Notes: generated from the sequence alone by a model not told the origin. A stretch of 64,000 nucleotides of DNA from Chitinophagales bacterium (GCA_017303475.1 JAFLBO010000018.1:55959-119958), one strand, 5' to 3'. Shown: positions 8,586 through 18,105, counted from the first letter of the stretch. Numbers and translations: made by a program.

Positions 8586-9860
8586 CTAGTATTTGTACTT
8601 CCCTTTCCAGTCTTCCCGCAACTTCTGCCGCACTTTGTCTTCGGCCGGATTTTTTCCGGGTTCATACAGGATTTTGCCTTCTATTTCTTTGGGTAAATTG
8701 TCTTGTTGTACAAAATTCCCTTCAAAATCATGGGCATATTGATAGCCCGAACCGTAGTTAAGTTCTTTCATCAATTTGGTTGGCGCGTTGCGCAGGTGCA
8801 GCGGCACGGGAAGGGAACCGGTTTGGCGCACCAGTTCCAAAGCATGGCCGATGGCCATGTAAGAGGCGTTGCTTTTTGGAGAGGTGGCCAGGTAGATGGC
8901 GCATTGCGACAAGATGATGCGGGCTTCCGGCATACCAATCATGCGTATGGCATCCATGGTGGTGGTGGCAAGCAGCAAGGCATTAGGATTGGCTAAACCT
9001 ATGTCTTCAGAGGCTAAAATGACCATCCGGCGGGCAATGAACTCAATATCCTCTCCACCATCCAGCATTCTGGCCAGCCAGTACACCGCCGCATTGGGGT
9101 CGGAGCCGCGCATACTTTTGATGAAAGCGGAAATGATATCGTAATGCTGCTCCCCCGTTTTATCGTACAATGCAGCGTTCTGCTGAATCAGTTCTTTTAC
9201 CCGATCGTTGGTTACCACAAAGGTTTCGTCGGGCTGGCGGTAGTTGGCAATTAATTCCAGGGCATTGAGCAGGCGCCGGGCGTCCCCTCCGGAGTACAAC
9301 AGCAAGGCGTCGTATTCTTCTATACGGATGTCCAGACTTTTGAGCCATTCATCCTGTTCCAAAGCGCGTTGCACCAGCCCAATCAGCTCCTCTTTGCTCA
9401 GATGCTGCAACACATATACCTGGCAGCGCGATAACAAAGCCGGAATAACCTCAAAAGATGGATTTTCGGTGGTTGCGCCAATTAGGGTAACGATGCCTTT
9501 TTCTACCGCGCCCAACAGGGCATCCTGCTGACTTTTGGAAAAACGGTGTATTTCGTCAATAAACAGAATGGCGCCTTTTTGCTGAAAAAGATTCTGTTTG
9601 TCGGCACTTTCAATTGCTTCCCGAATATCCTTTACTCCGGCATTGATAGCGGAAAGCTGGTAAAAAGGCTTGTTCAGCAGCTTGGCTATAAGCTGCGCCA
9701 GGGTTGTTTTCCCAACCCCGGGCGGTCCCCAAAGGATAAAAGACGGGATTTTGCCGCGCTCAATGGCCTGCCGAAGCACTGCACCTTCACCTACTAAATG
9801 TTGTTGCCCAACATAGTCAACCAGGGTTTGCGGACGCATTCTTTCAGCCAGGGGTGTCAT
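8586..9860 (-). CDS. rarA: Replication-associated recombination protein A (AAA ATPase)
   Basis: RarA/MgsA belongs to the clamp-loader-like AAA+ ATPases that act at stalled replication forks. The 424-residue protein has the normal family length. Visible motifs are Walker A GPPGVGKTT (about 45-53), Walker B ILFIDEIHRF (about 98-107), the sensor-1 region GATTENPSFE, and the C-terminal MgsA part with SDPNAAVYWLARMLDGGED. The start ATG gives MTPLAERMRPQTLVDYVGQ, the usual N-terminus. It lies 23 bases downstream of the secreted LVIVD protein on the same strand and may be co-transcribed with it, though the functions look unrelated. The stop codon abuts a palindromic repeat. Confidence 0.96.
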   Translation of the reverse strand: MTPLAERMRPQTLVDYVGQQHLVGEGAVLRQAIERGKIPSFILWGPPGVGKTTLAQLIAKLLNKPFYQLSAINAGVKDIREAIESADKQNLFQQKGAILFIDEIHRFSKSQQDALLGAVEKGIVTLIGATTENPSFEVIPALLSRCQVYVLQHLSKEELIGLVQRALEQDEWLKSLDIRIEEYDALLLYSGGDARRLLNALELIANYRQPDETFVVTNDRVKELIQQNAALYDKTGEQHYDIISAFIKSMRGSDPNAAVYWLARMLDGGEDIEFIARRMVILASEDIGLANPNALLLATTTMDAIRMIGMPEARIILSQCAIYLATSPKSNASYMAIGHALELVRQTGSLPVPLHLRNAPTKLMKELNYGSGYQYAHDFEGNFVQQDNLPKEIEGKILYEPGKNPAEDKVRQKLREDWKGKYKY

Positions 9861-9883
9861 AGCTTACCTTAAAATCAGACGAT

Positions 9884-11746
9884 TTATTGTTTGATCAATT
9901 TTTGCACGGATACTACTTCATTGCCTTCTATCAAACGCACCATATAAATGCCAGTGGGCCATTGTGTTCCAAGCCTTACTTCTCCAATACCTGGTTCAAC
10001 TTGAATTTCCTGAACAAACTGACCTTGGGCATTGTGTATTTCCAGTCGACTGACGGCAGTTGCAGCATGGAATTTCAAGGTGGTTTCAGTTGCAAATGGA
10101 TTTTCCAGCACTTTCAACTGGTCCAACAGACGGTGCGGGGTTGCTCCAATTTCTTCCTTGCGAAAGGTGGGATACAAGGTAATCGTAACTGTAGAATCGG
10201 TCACAATGCTTTGGTTGGACAAAATACCCATGCTCAAATCGGGAGCGGAGGCAGCAATGTTATAAGCGCCGCGAAGGATATTGCTGAAAGCAAAGGCGCC
10301 GTTGGCATCTGTGGTGGCAGAAGATGAACCAGCACCGGAGTATAGCCAGACCGTGGCGCCTTCCACCGGATTGCCGGTAAGGTGTTGCACTACTGTTCCA
10401 CTAAGGTCAACCAGTCCATTGGGATACAGGGCCACATCCAGAAATACTACCTCTCCACGCTGAAACAATACGTCTGTTTCAAAAGTCTGATAACCGGAGC
10501 GGCTTACCTGAACTTTGTAGAAGCCATCGGCCAATTGGCCCATTTTATATTGGCCATTTAGGGCAGAAGATTCCTGTGTGTTGGGGTTGCTGCCCACAAT
10601 TTGAATGGTGGCGCCGTTAATTGGCAGCCCAGTGATGGCATTGGTAACAGTGCCTTCCAGGTAGCAGGCGCGTACGTAATTGGGCGTTACAATCCAAAGT
10701 TCCCCTGCGCCATTTACACTGATATTGGAAGCAATGATGTTGCCGCTTGGGAAATTATGGTACACTCCCCAGCAGCCTTCGCTTCCGCCGCCACCGCCCG
10801 GGTAGGTATCGTGGTTGCCTACCTGAACCAGATTTTCCGGACGGGTAATATCTACTATGGTAAAACCGTCTTTATACCAGGACGTTATGGCCCAGTTATC
10901 GCGCACATAGGTGTTGTGCACCATGCTGTTGGTACCAGGATTGCTCTGGATTTTATCAAGCTGCCTGATATCATCAGGGTTACTCACGTCAAATGCCGTA
11001 AGAAAGGAGTTGTTTACTTCATCGGTGGATAGAAGTGTTTTGCGGTCGTTGGCAAGCCAGGTATTGTGTGTAAAAGCGCCTGGTGTTCCCTGGGTATTAA
11101 TCAACTCCGGGTTGGATTTGTCAGCCATGTTCACCACGGCAAACTGGCCTGCGTAGATATGACCGCTGTACATGGTGTCATTGTCTACATAACCATCGTG
11201 GATATATCCCAAGGCGTCGTATTTGCCCACATATTTAGGGTTCCAGGGGTCGGTTTTGATGTCAAAAATCTTTGCGCCGCCGCCAAAAAGGTCACCGCCC
11301 CAGGCATATAAATACCCCTTTTTCTCGTCAATATGCAAGGCATGGATAGCATTCAGCTGATTGGCAATAGCGCCATCACCCTTATAAAATTTCCAGGGCA
11401 GCACAGATCCCGGCAATTCGGTTAAATCAACAATTTGGATGCCCTGGCCCCCTTCGCTGGTTACGTAGGCATAGTGACTGTAAGTTTTGATTTCTTTCCA
11501 GAGGTTATTTGGGCCGGGAATCTGCACTATTTGCTGAGGTACATCAGGATTTGTAATGTCCACAATAATCAATCCCAGCGCGCCCCCTACCAGCGCATAC
11601 TCATGCCCTCGGGATACATATCCCCAAACATTGGCGAGCGTCTGACCCGGATAGGTCAATTTTGATCGGAAGGTGGTATTGACATTTTGGGCCCCTAAAG
11701 TGCTGATATTCAGGAGCAATAACAAGAAAAGGATGGCGGAACGCAT
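9884..11746 (-). CDS. Secreted LVIVD-repeat (choice-of-anchor B type) protein with T9SS tail
   Basis: A 620-residue exported protein with signal peptide MRSAILFLLLLLNISTLGAQ. About residues 40-350 carry LVIVD-type beta-propeller repeats (GLIIVDITNPDVPQQI, GFTIVDITRPENLVQV) and a SxGHIYAGQFAVVN region, as in the choice-of-anchor B family. Two carboxypeptidase-regulatory-like Ig folds follow: LEGTVTNAITGLPINGATI near 360 and LSGTVVQHLTGNPVEGATVW near 450. The end is a type IX sorting domain (LKVLENPFATETTLKF, GIYMVRLIEG, VQKLIKQ). Function is unknown; the architecture suggests a surface or released scaffold. The gene is divergent from the fucosidase, with about 130 bases between them. Confidence 0.87.
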   Translation of the reverse strand: MRSAILFLLLLLNISTLGAQNVNTTFRSKLTYPGQTLANVWGYVSRGHEYALVGGALGLIIVDITNPDVPQQIVQIPGPNNLWKEIKTYSHYAYVTSEGGQGIQIVDLTELPGSVLPWKFYKGDGAIANQLNAIHALHIDEKKGYLYAWGGDLFGGGAKIFDIKTDPWNPKYVGKYDALGYIHDGYVDNDTMYSGHIYAGQFAVVNMADKSNPELINTQGTPGAFTHNTWLANDRKTLLSTDEVNNSFLTAFDVSNPDDIRQLDKIQSNPGTNSMVHNTYVRDNWAITSWYKDGFTIVDITRPENLVQVGNHDTYPGGGGGSEGCWGVYHNFPSGNIIASNISVNGAGELWIVTPNYVRACYLEGTVTNAITGLPINGATIQIVGSNPNTQESSALNGQYKMGQLADGFYKVQVSRSGYQTFETDVLFQRGEVVFLDVALYPNGLVDLSGTVVQHLTGNPVEGATVWLYSGAGSSSATTDANGAFAFSNILRGAYNIAASAPDLSMGILSNQSIVTDSTVTITLYPTFRKEEIGATPHRLLDQLKVLENPFATETTLKFHAATAVSRLEIHNAQGQFVQEIQVEPGIGEVRLGTQWPTGIYMVRLIEGNEVVSVQKLIKQ

Positions 11747-11832
11747 AAGCTGTCAGGTTAAATTTGGGCGAATATAGCGCAACAAAAATTAACCTCCGGG
11801 ATAAAGCTCTGAGTTGGCTGCTATTGTCCAAC

Positions 11833-11864
11833 TTGTTTGTGCATATTTGCCGTTCTTATCTTTG
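11833..11864 (+). promoter_or_regulatory. Bacteroidota-type promoter for the fucosidase gene
   Basis: TTG at 11833-11835 and TATCTTTG at 11857-11864 are separated by 21 bases, which fits the Bacteroidota primary-sigma consensus (TTTG, about 20 bases, TAnnTTTG). The -7 box ends 14 bases before the ATG at 11879, implying a very short leader. Confidence 0.55.
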
Positions 11865-11878
11865 AAAAACAAGTTAAT

Positions 11879-13279
11879 ATGAAATACTGTTTGGCCATTT
11901 GCCTGATTTTAACTGGCTGTATCGGGCTACAGGCGCAGTCCTTTCCAAAGCCAACTCCAGCCCAGATTGAATGGCACGATACGGAGTTTTATTTCTTCCT
12001 GCACTTTGGTCCTAACACTTTTACCAACCTGGAATGGGGACATGGTACAGAAACGGAGGATTTGTTCCAGCCCAGTGCCCTGGACTGTGATCAATGGTGC
12101 CGTATTGCCAAACTGGCAGGCGCCAAAGGATTGATTATCACTGCCAAACACCACGACGGGTTTTGCCTTTGGCCTTCTCAATTTTCCACTCATACCGTTA
12201 GGGAAAGTCCCTGGAAAGGAGGTAAAGGCGATGTGCTGCAGGAACTTTCCGAGGCAGCTAAAAGACATGGACTGAAACTTGGCTTTTACCTCAGCCCCTG
12301 GGATCGGAATCATCCCAAATATGGTACATCAGAATACAATGATGTTTATGCCAATACGCTTACCGAACTGCTAACAAGGTATGGATCATTGTTTGAAATC
12401 TGGTGGGATGGCGCCAACGGTGAAGGTCCAAACGGGAAGAAACAGGTGTATGATTTTCACCGTTTTGAAAAAATTGCCGCCAAATTGCAACCTGATGCGG
12501 TCATTTTCAGCGATATCGGCCCGGGATGCCGTTGGGCAGGTAATGAAGAGGGCGTAATCAGAACCGAAACCAATTGGTGCACCCTGGATACGGCTGGTTT
12601 CCAGCGTGGCGCTGGTGGGCCGCCGCAAGATACCCTCAATCAGGGTAACGTACGCGGTGCGCACTGGATACCGGCAGAATGCGATGTGTCTATCAGGCCA
12701 GGCTGGTTTTATCACCCTGAGGAGGATTCCAGGGTGAAATCGCCGGAACAACTGTTTGAAATTTACCAGTATTCAGTTGGGCGCGGAGCCAACCTCATTC
12801 TCAATGTGCCACCCGACCGCAGAGGCCTTATCCACGAACAGGATTCCGTAGCCTTGGTAGGTTTGGGAAAGTTGATCCGGGAGCGTTTTCAGCAAAATCT
12901 CCTGCGCGGCCGTAAACGGGAGTTGGTGCATCGTCATTGCCTGTTTATCCCCAAACGTATTGTAAGTTACCTGAATGATGGCGACAGGATGACTTACCAA
13001 CGGGTAAACTTATCGCATGAGATACAATTTGATCTGCGCCGAAAACAAAAATTCAGCACCATCGTGCTAAGGGAGTATATCCCCGAAGGTCAACACATTT
13101 CAGCCTTTAAGGTAGAGGTGAAAAAAGGGAAGAAATGGGTAGAAATTGCCCGCTCTACCACTATAGGAGCTCGGAAAATGCTCAAATTCCCGGAGCAAAA
13201 TGCCCGGAGAATTCGTGTAACGATACTGGAATCCAATATTCAGATGCCGTTGTTGAGTGAAGTGGAGCTGTATCGGTAG
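11879..13279 (+). CDS. Alpha-L-fucosidase, GH29 family
   Basis: A glycoside hydrolase family 29 enzyme that releases alpha-L-fucose from glycans. The 466-residue product starts MKYCLAICLILTGCIGLQAQS. The LTGC segment could be a lipobox, or AQS a signal-peptidase I site, so it is exported either way. Family motifs are EFYFFLHFGPNTFTNLEWG, ITAKHHDGFCLWPS, and FEIWWDGANGEG, where the Asp is the expected nucleophile. The last 120 residues look like a beta-sandwich carbohydrate-binding module. An in-frame alternative start 42 bases upstream would overlap the -7 box, so the ATG followed by a signal peptide is preferred. The stop is followed after three bases by a perfect palindrome. Confidence 0.93.
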   Translation: MKYCLAICLILTGCIGLQAQSFPKPTPAQIEWHDTEFYFFLHFGPNTFTNLEWGHGTETEDLFQPSALDCDQWCRIAKLAGAKGLIITAKHHDGFCLWPSQFSTHTVRESPWKGGKGDVLQELSEAAKRHGLKLGFYLSPWDRNHPKYGTSEYNDVYANTLTELLTRYGSLFEIWWDGANGEGPNGKKQVYDFHRFEKIAAKLQPDAVIFSDIGPGCRWAGNEEGVIRTETNWCTLDTAGFQRGAGGPPQDTLNQGNVRGAHWIPAECDVSIRPGWFYHPEEDSRVKSPEQLFEIYQYSVGRGANLILNVPPDRRGLIHEQDSVALVGLGKLIRERFQQNLLRGRKRELVHRHCLFIPKRIVSYLNDGDRMTYQRVNLSHEIQFDLRRKQKFSTIVLREYIPEGQHISAFKVEVKKGKKWVEIARSTTIGARKMLKFPEQNARRIRVTILESNIQMPLLSEVELYR

Positions 13280-13280
13280 G

Positions 13281-13360
13281 GTTTTTCACCACGGAGGCAC
13301 TAAGGGCACTTAGCTATCAGGTAGTAGCTAAGTGCCCTTAGTGCCTCCGTGGTGAAAAAG
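13281..13360. repeat. Perfect 33-bp-arm palindrome between convergent genes
   Basis: The arms 13283-13315 and 13326-13358 are exact reverse complements (TTTTCACCACGGAGGCACTA at the left start) around a 10-base loop. The element fills nearly all of the 93-base gap between the fucosidase and helicase stop codons. The CACCACGGAGGCAC word recurs as an intergenic repeat in many bacterial genomes; that statement is recalled, not checked. It probably acts as a bidirectional terminator. Confidence 0.9.
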
Positions 13361-13372
13361 AGAAACCTCCAC

Positions 13373-14689
13373 TCAACGTTTCTTCCCCTTAGACTTTGGC
13401 TTTTTATATTTCAAATCCCGAAGGTGCTTGGTCTTATTACCCTTGTTCACCTTTTTGTTTTTAGCCAGTTTATCATGAAAAGCGCCGGTGGGCTTGGGAC
13501 GCAATTTGAGCTTAACCTCTGGTACATGAAAACGCTCGCTTTCGATGAGTTTTAAAGAAACTTCCACTTCATCTGGCCAGCCTATTTCCGGTATGCTGCG
13601 GCCCATGAGTGTTTCGATGGCTTCTTTTTGAGGCTGCTCGGCCTCGGTGGTGAACAAAACCGCCTTACCATCTTTATCCGCCCGTCCGGTTCGGCCAATG
13701 CGGTGGATGTAGGTTTCCGGGTCTTCCGGCGTGTCTACATTGATTACGTGCGTTACATCTGTTACATCAAGACCACGAGCCAGTACATCGGTACAAATCA
13801 AACCCCTGCGCATACCTTTTTCGAAAGCGGCTACGGCGTTAAGGCGGAAATTTTGAGATTTATTTGCGTGTACAATCTCAAACTGATCCGGAAATTTTTC
13901 CTCTAACTGGTTGTGAATCAGGTCAGCCAATCGTCGGGACGGTCCAAAAATCAGCACTTTTTGCATGCTTTCGTCCTGTTCCAGTAAATGAGCCAACAGG
14001 TTGATTTTGGAATAGAAATTGGGCGCCTGGTAGCAGGTTTGTTCAATTCTTTCCAAAGGTGTACCCGCCCGCACCGCCTCCACCAGAACTGGTCCCCGGA
14101 AATGCTCGTTGATCATATCATCCACATCTTCCGACATGGTTGCGGAGAATAACAGGTTTTGCCGTTTTTTCGGGAGCAGATCAAATACGCGCATCAGTTG
14201 AGCCCGAAAACCCAGGCTGAGCATTTCATCCATCTCGTCTATAACCAGATGTTTGACAAATTTCAGGTTCAGATAACCGGTCAGGGTCAGATCAAGCAAT
14301 CGCCCGGGTGTGGCCACGAGCAGATCAAGTCCTTCAGAAACGAGTTGTTTTTGGGTGTTTATGTTAGTTCCACCGTACACGCCTTCCACCCGGATTGACA
14401 GGTATTTGCTGAGTTTTTTGACCTCTTCCACCATTTGTACCACCAGCTCGCGGGTTGGTACGAGGATAAGAATTCGGGGCTCCTTTTGTTTGGAAAAGGT
14501 GTACTGACGCAAAATAGGCAACAAATAAGCATAGGTTTTTCCAGTGCCCGTTTGAGCTATGCCAACCACATCCCTGCCGGACATGATTACGGAAAATGCT
14601 TTTTGTTGGATAACTGTTGGCTCTTGTAACCCCAGATCTTCAAGTGCGTTAAGCAGGGGTGTGTTGAGGTTAAGATCAGCGAAAGTCAT
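13373..14689 (-). CDS. DEAD-box ATP-dependent RNA helicase (DEMD variant)
   Basis: A superfamily-2 RNA helicase of 438 residues, likely acting in ribosome assembly or mRNA turnover. The Q-motif region is near residue 20. Motif I AQTGTGKT is near 41, TPGRLLD near 130, SAT near 183, ARGLDV near 308 and HRIGRTGR near 332. Motif II reads VIDEMDEML, that is DEMD in place of DEAD. The C-terminal tail from about 390 is very basic (KNKKVNKGNKTK, KYKKPKSKGKKR) and probably binds RNA. A hairpin terminator separates it from the upstream enoyl-CoA hydratase, so it likely has its own promoter. Confidence 0.95.
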   Translation of the reverse strand: MTFADLNLNTPLLNALEDLGLQEPTVIQQKAFSVIMSGRDVVGIAQTGTGKTYAYLLPILRQYTFSKQKEPRILILVPTRELVVQMVEEVKKLSKYLSIRVEGVYGGTNINTQKQLVSEGLDLLVATPGRLLDLTLTGYLNLKFVKHLVIDEMDEMLSLGFRAQLMRVFDLLPKKRQNLLFSATMSEDVDDMINEHFRGPVLVEAVRAGTPLERIEQTCYQAPNFYSKINLLAHLLEQDESMQKVLIFGPSRRLADLIHNQLEEKFPDQFEIVHANKSQNFRLNAVAAFEKGMRRGLICTDVLARGLDVTDVTHVINVDTPEDPETYIHRIGRTGRADKDGKAVLFTTEAEQPQKEAIETLMGRSIPEIGWPDEVEVSLKLIESERFHVPEVKLKLRPKPTGAFHDKLAKNKKVNKGNKTKHLRDLKYKKPKSKGKKR

Positions 14690-14716
14690 GTGAGCAGAGG
14701 AATGGGGGATAAAACA

Positions 14717-14755
14717 AAAACCGGCGGCTCGCTATGAGGCGAATCTGCCGGTTTT
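14717..14755 (-). terminator. Rho-independent terminator after the enoyl-CoA hydratase gene
   Basis: AAAACCGGC (14717-14725) pairs with GCCGGTTTT (14747-14755). On the minus strand the stem is followed by TTTTTGTTTT, as expected for an intrinsic terminator of the gene upstream on that strand. Confidence 0.8.
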
Positions 14756-14919
14756 GCCATACTTTAAAAGTGGGCGGATTAAAAGGAAAAGTATAGAGCA
14801 GGAAATCCTAAGCGGGTGGATAAGGTTTTTTGGATAGTCCTGAACGACACAAAAGTATGCCGACTTTTTGAAATGCAAGCTATCAGACAAAAGAAACTGC
14901 AAAAAGTACTCAATTGCGG

Positions 14920-15702
14920 TTATTTTCCTGTGAAATTAGCCTTGCGTTTTTCCACAAAAGCGGCGGCGCCTTCAATAAAGTCTTCTGTTCCACAACATTC
15001 CCCAAAGGCAGATACCTCTTTGCCAAATCCGTCTTCGCCATCTTCAAAATAGGCATTCACCGTTTCAATAATCTTGCTGATGGCAAAAGGCGCTTTCGTG
15101 GCTATTTTCTCCAGCATTTCTTTGGCTCGGGCAACCTCTTCGCCGGCAGGCACTATTTGGTTGATCAATCCGAGGCGAAGTGCATCCTCAGCGCCAATCA
15201 TATCTGCTGTTAGCAGCAGTTCCATGGCCTTTGTTTTGCCAATGTATTGAATAAGTCGCTGTGTGCCACCGTATCCCGGAATCAGACCCAGGTTCACTTC
15301 AGGCTGCCCGAATCGGGCTTTTTCACCGGCTATGCGCAAATGACAAGCCATAGCCAGTTCGCAACCGCCACCCAGGGCAAAGCCATTAACTGCAGCTATG
15401 ACAGGGCGGTGAAAACGTTCAATCAGGAAAAAAATATCCTGACCACGCTGGGCCAGGCCCTGACCTTCTGTGGCGCTTAATCCGCTGAATTCTGTGATGT
15501 CTGCGCCGGCAACAAAGGCTTTTTCGCCTGCGCCGGTAATCACTACGCCTTTAAGATTTTCGATGGATGGGCCATACGCTTCAAAAAAATGCTTTAGCTC
15601 GTCAAGCGTTTGACGGTTGAGTGCATTTAAGGCTTTTTCACGACTGATGGTGAGGGTGGCAATGCCATGCTCAATGGCAACCTGTACGATTTCGTACTGC
15701 AT
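14920..15702 (-). CDS. Enoyl-CoA hydratase/isomerase family protein
   Basis: A crotonase-fold enzyme of 260 residues that hydrates 2-enoyl-CoA thioesters in fatty-acid or amino-acid degradation. Motifs include AFVAGADITEFSG, the oxyanion-hole and glycine-rich helix AAVNGFALGGGCELAMACHL, and the catalytic-Glu regions FGQPEVNLGLIPGYGGTQRL. The start at MQYEIVQVAIEHG is chosen over an ATG seven codons upstream. It fits the family N-terminus, and a TACCTTTG -7-like box at 15732-15739 would leave almost no leader for the upstream ATG. It lies 38 bases downstream of the PlsB-like gene. The exact substrate is unknown. Confidence 0.93.
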   Translation of the reverse strand: MQYEIVQVAIEHGIATLTISREKALNALNRQTLDELKHFFEAYGPSIENLKGVVITGAGEKAFVAGADITEFSGLSATEGQGLAQRGQDIFFLIERFHRPVIAAVNGFALGGGCELAMACHLRIAGEKARFGQPEVNLGLIPGYGGTQRLIQYIGKTKAMELLLTADMIGAEDALRLGLINQIVPAGEEVARAKEMLEKIATKAPFAISKIIETVNAYFEDGEDGFGKEVSAFGECCGTEDFIEGAAAFVEKRKANFTGK

Positions 15703-15740
15703 ATTTGGATAGGATTGAATCAAATGTTGGGCAAAGGTAG

Positions 15741-17462
15741 TCAGTCTTCCACTTTGAGGACTTCGATTTCTTCGGCTTTCCAGTGTACGGCTTTTTGGAT
15801 GTTATACTTGCTGAGGCGGTTATGGTAGAAATACAAAACCCGGAAATCCGAAGAAACAATGTCGCCTTCTTTGGTGAACATCAGGGGTTTTTCTGTATGG
15901 TAAATACCCAGATTTTTTACGCCATCGCGCACTATTTCGGCTGGTGTCAGGTGCATTTCAGGCGCCAGTTTGATTTTGCCATGGCTTTCCATGTCCAAAA
16001 GTTTGGCCTGCATTTGCTCCACCACTTCTTCCACAGCCCGGAATGGAAACAGGTAGTCATCAGGTGGTAAACGCAAAATGCCAAAGAGATCCAGCTTCGG
16101 ATTGAGGTGAGAAAGCATTTCAAACACGGCATGGGCAATCAAATGACTGGTCAACACCACGTTTTCCTCCAGATAACGGTGGGCAACCCTTTCTGCCAGT
16201 AATTTGGTGTATTCTTCTTCCCTCTGGCGGTCCTCATTAATTTCACCCTTGGAGATGAAATATTCCCTGATGTCGAGTTCGTTGCCATAACGATCATAAC
16301 TCCGGCCCTGGGCGTCCACAAAATTTCCCAAAACATCCATGGGCCGCCCTACACTCAGGGTAATATCGCTGGTGGTACTGAAAAAACGCCAGATAAACCT
16401 AAACCAGCTTCGAACACTCGTACCTTCATCACGCAGGCGCAGGTAGTTCTCCTTCCCGGTGTTCTTCAGGTGTTGTTCGATCAAAAAAGGCGCCTCCAGA
16501 ACAAAATTGTAGCAAATCACCAGCGGAACAATAAAGACCTTGTGATGATTGGTCAATTCCGGCTGCATCACCATGGCTCTCTGTGCCTCTACTGCTGTTC
16601 CAAGCAATCCCATTTTCAGGTCGGTTTCAATTTCGCCACTTCTGCTTCTGGTGCCGCCCGGGAAAAAGAGACTGTTCACTCCCCGTTGAATACTCAGGCG
16701 ACTCATTGTCTTGAGGGTTTCCAGATACACCCCGTTTTTTTTGCGTCGGTCTACCCGGTATGCGCCCAGGCGATTCATGTAATAGGCTGCTGGTCCGAAA
16801 TTGTACAAATTGAGTCCGGCGCCATAACTGAATGAAGGCAGTCCCATCATTTGGTCCATGGCATAACCTACCAGTATAGAGTCCAGATTGCTGTTGTGGG
16901 TAGGTACCACAACCACAGTGCCATGTTGGAACAGGGAGCGCACTGTTTCCACGTCGCCAACAATGTTCAGGCGTTCAAAAAGGTTGCGTTTGCCGCGAAA
17001 CATGGCCCTGATGCTTCGGCCAACAGCGGCATTGAAAATCCGATTGAAAAATGCCGTCAGGAAACGCTGCGCAAATCGGAAGGTACTGATTTGAAAGGTG
17101 CCAACAATTTCTTCGGAATACCTGTGAATGATCTTGCGCAGGATTTGCTCATTTTCTGCGCGGGCTTCAGCGTCGTCGCGGTCCAGACTTTTTTTGATGA
17201 GTCGCTTACTAATCCGGTTCCAAAAGGATCGATCATTAGGCGGATCCACCTTCCAGGGGTCTTCCTTGATTCGGATACGTTCCTGATAAATGGTTTTGGA
17301 GAGCACATCCGACAAATCTTTGCGGTGTTTGCCAACAATGCGTTGAAAAGTGGCTTCATCTATTTGTCGCACAAATTCTGCACGATCCTTACTGAGCCGG
17401 TATATCGGCCAGTCCTCAATGCGCTCAATGATGCGCGGGTATATTTTAACTTCCTTACTCAA
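15741..17462 (-). CDS. PlsB-like glycerol-3-phosphate 1-acyltransferase
   Basis: A membrane-associated acyltransferase of 573 residues in the PlsB/LPLAT superfamily, which acylates glycerol-3-phosphate or a lysophospholipid in phospholipid synthesis. The catalytic HX4D motif is THNSNLDS near residue 190, and FFPGGTRSRSG near 275 is the EGTRS-like substrate motif. The rest (residues 1-180 and 400-573) resembles the PlsB scaffold seen in Bacteroidota. No ATG fits: an in-frame TGA lies upstream, and the first plausible initiator is TTG at 17462 (product starts SKEVKIYPRIIE). It is 46 bases downstream of engB and probably in the same transcript. Confidence 0.85.
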   Translation of the reverse strand: MSKEVKIYPRIIERIEDWPIYRLSKDRAEFVRQIDEATFQRIVGKHRKDLSDVLSKTIYQERIRIKEDPWKVDPPNDRSFWNRISKRLIKKSLDRDDAEARAENEQILRKIIHRYSEEIVGTFQISTFRFAQRFLTAFFNRIFNAAVGRSIRAMFRGKRNLFERLNIVGDVETVRSLFQHGTVVVVPTHNSNLDSILVGYAMDQMMGLPSFSYGAGLNLYNFGPAAYYMNRLGAYRVDRRKKNGVYLETLKTMSRLSIQRGVNSLFFPGGTRSRSGEIETDLKMGLLGTAVEAQRAMVMQPELTNHHKVFIVPLVICYNFVLEAPFLIEQHLKNTGKENYLRLRDEGTSVRSWFRFIWRFFSTTSDITLSVGRPMDVLGNFVDAQGRSYDRYGNELDIREYFISKGEINEDRQREEEYTKLLAERVAHRYLEENVVLTSHLIAHAVFEMLSHLNPKLDLFGILRLPPDDYLFPFRAVEEVVEQMQAKLLDMESHGKIKLAPEMHLTPAEIVRDGVKNLGIYHTEKPLMFTKEGDIVSSDFRVLYFYHNRLSKYNIQKAVHWKAEEIEVLKVED

Positions 17463-17508
17463 AGTATTTGGCAGGTAAAAATCGTGTTGTTGGGGAGTGG
17501 TAGGTCAA

Positions 17509-18105
17509 CTATTGGCTTTTAAGGGCTTTTTGAATGAATTGCAGCAGCTCATCCCTGCCGGTTCTCCTTTCTGAAGAGGTCACAAAATGTGGTGGCAAAG
17601 TTTCCCAAGTCTCGGCTAGTTTGCGCAAAAAGGCAGCAATATTTTCTTCCAATTGTTTAGCGCCAGGTTTGTCGGCCTTGGTAAAGACCAATACAAAGGG
17701 CACTTGCATTTCGCCAAGCTGGTTTACAAATTCCAGGTCAATCGAAGTAGGAGGGATGTTGGAATCGATCAGTACAAAGGCACAGAACAGCTCCGTTCTG
17801 CGCTGAAAGTACCCTGTAATCATGTTTTCCAGGGTTCTGCGCTCTGATTTCGATACCCTTGCGTAGCCATAACCGGGCAGGTCTACCAGATGCCATTGCT
17901 GATTGATCAGAAAGAAATTCAGTAATTTGGTTTTGCCCGGAGTTGCCGACACCTTGGCCAGCCCTTTCCGTGCAGTGAGCATGTTAATCAGGGATGATTT
18001 ACCCACATTCGACCGGCCAATGAAGGCAAACTCAGGCGGGCCACCCTTGGGGCAGGCGCTCTCCTTGGGATAACTGGATACAAATACAGCACTTTGAATG
18101 TCCAT
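17509..18105 (-). CDS. engB: Ribosome biogenesis GTP-binding protein
   Basis: EngB/YsxC/YihA is an essential TRAFAC GTPase needed for assembly of the large ribosomal subunit. The 198-residue length is typical. GTPase motifs are G1 GRSNVGKSS (about 31-39), the switch region with the G2 Thr in SATPGKTK, G3 DLPGYG, G4 TKAD and G5 TSS. A minus-strand TACCTTTG at 18116-18123, ten bases upstream of the ATG, is a likely -7 box. The downstream gene on the same strand is the PlsB-like acyltransferase. Confidence 0.96.
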   Translation of the reverse strand: MDIQSAVFVSSYPKESACPKGGPPEFAFIGRSNVGKSSLINMLTARKGLAKVSATPGKTKLLNFFLINQQWHLVDLPGYGYARVSKSERRTLENMITGYFQRRTELFCAFVLIDSNIPPTSIDLEFVNQLGEMQVPFVLVFTKADKPGAKQLEENIAAFLRKLAETWETLPPHFVTSSERRTGRDELLQFIQKALKSQ

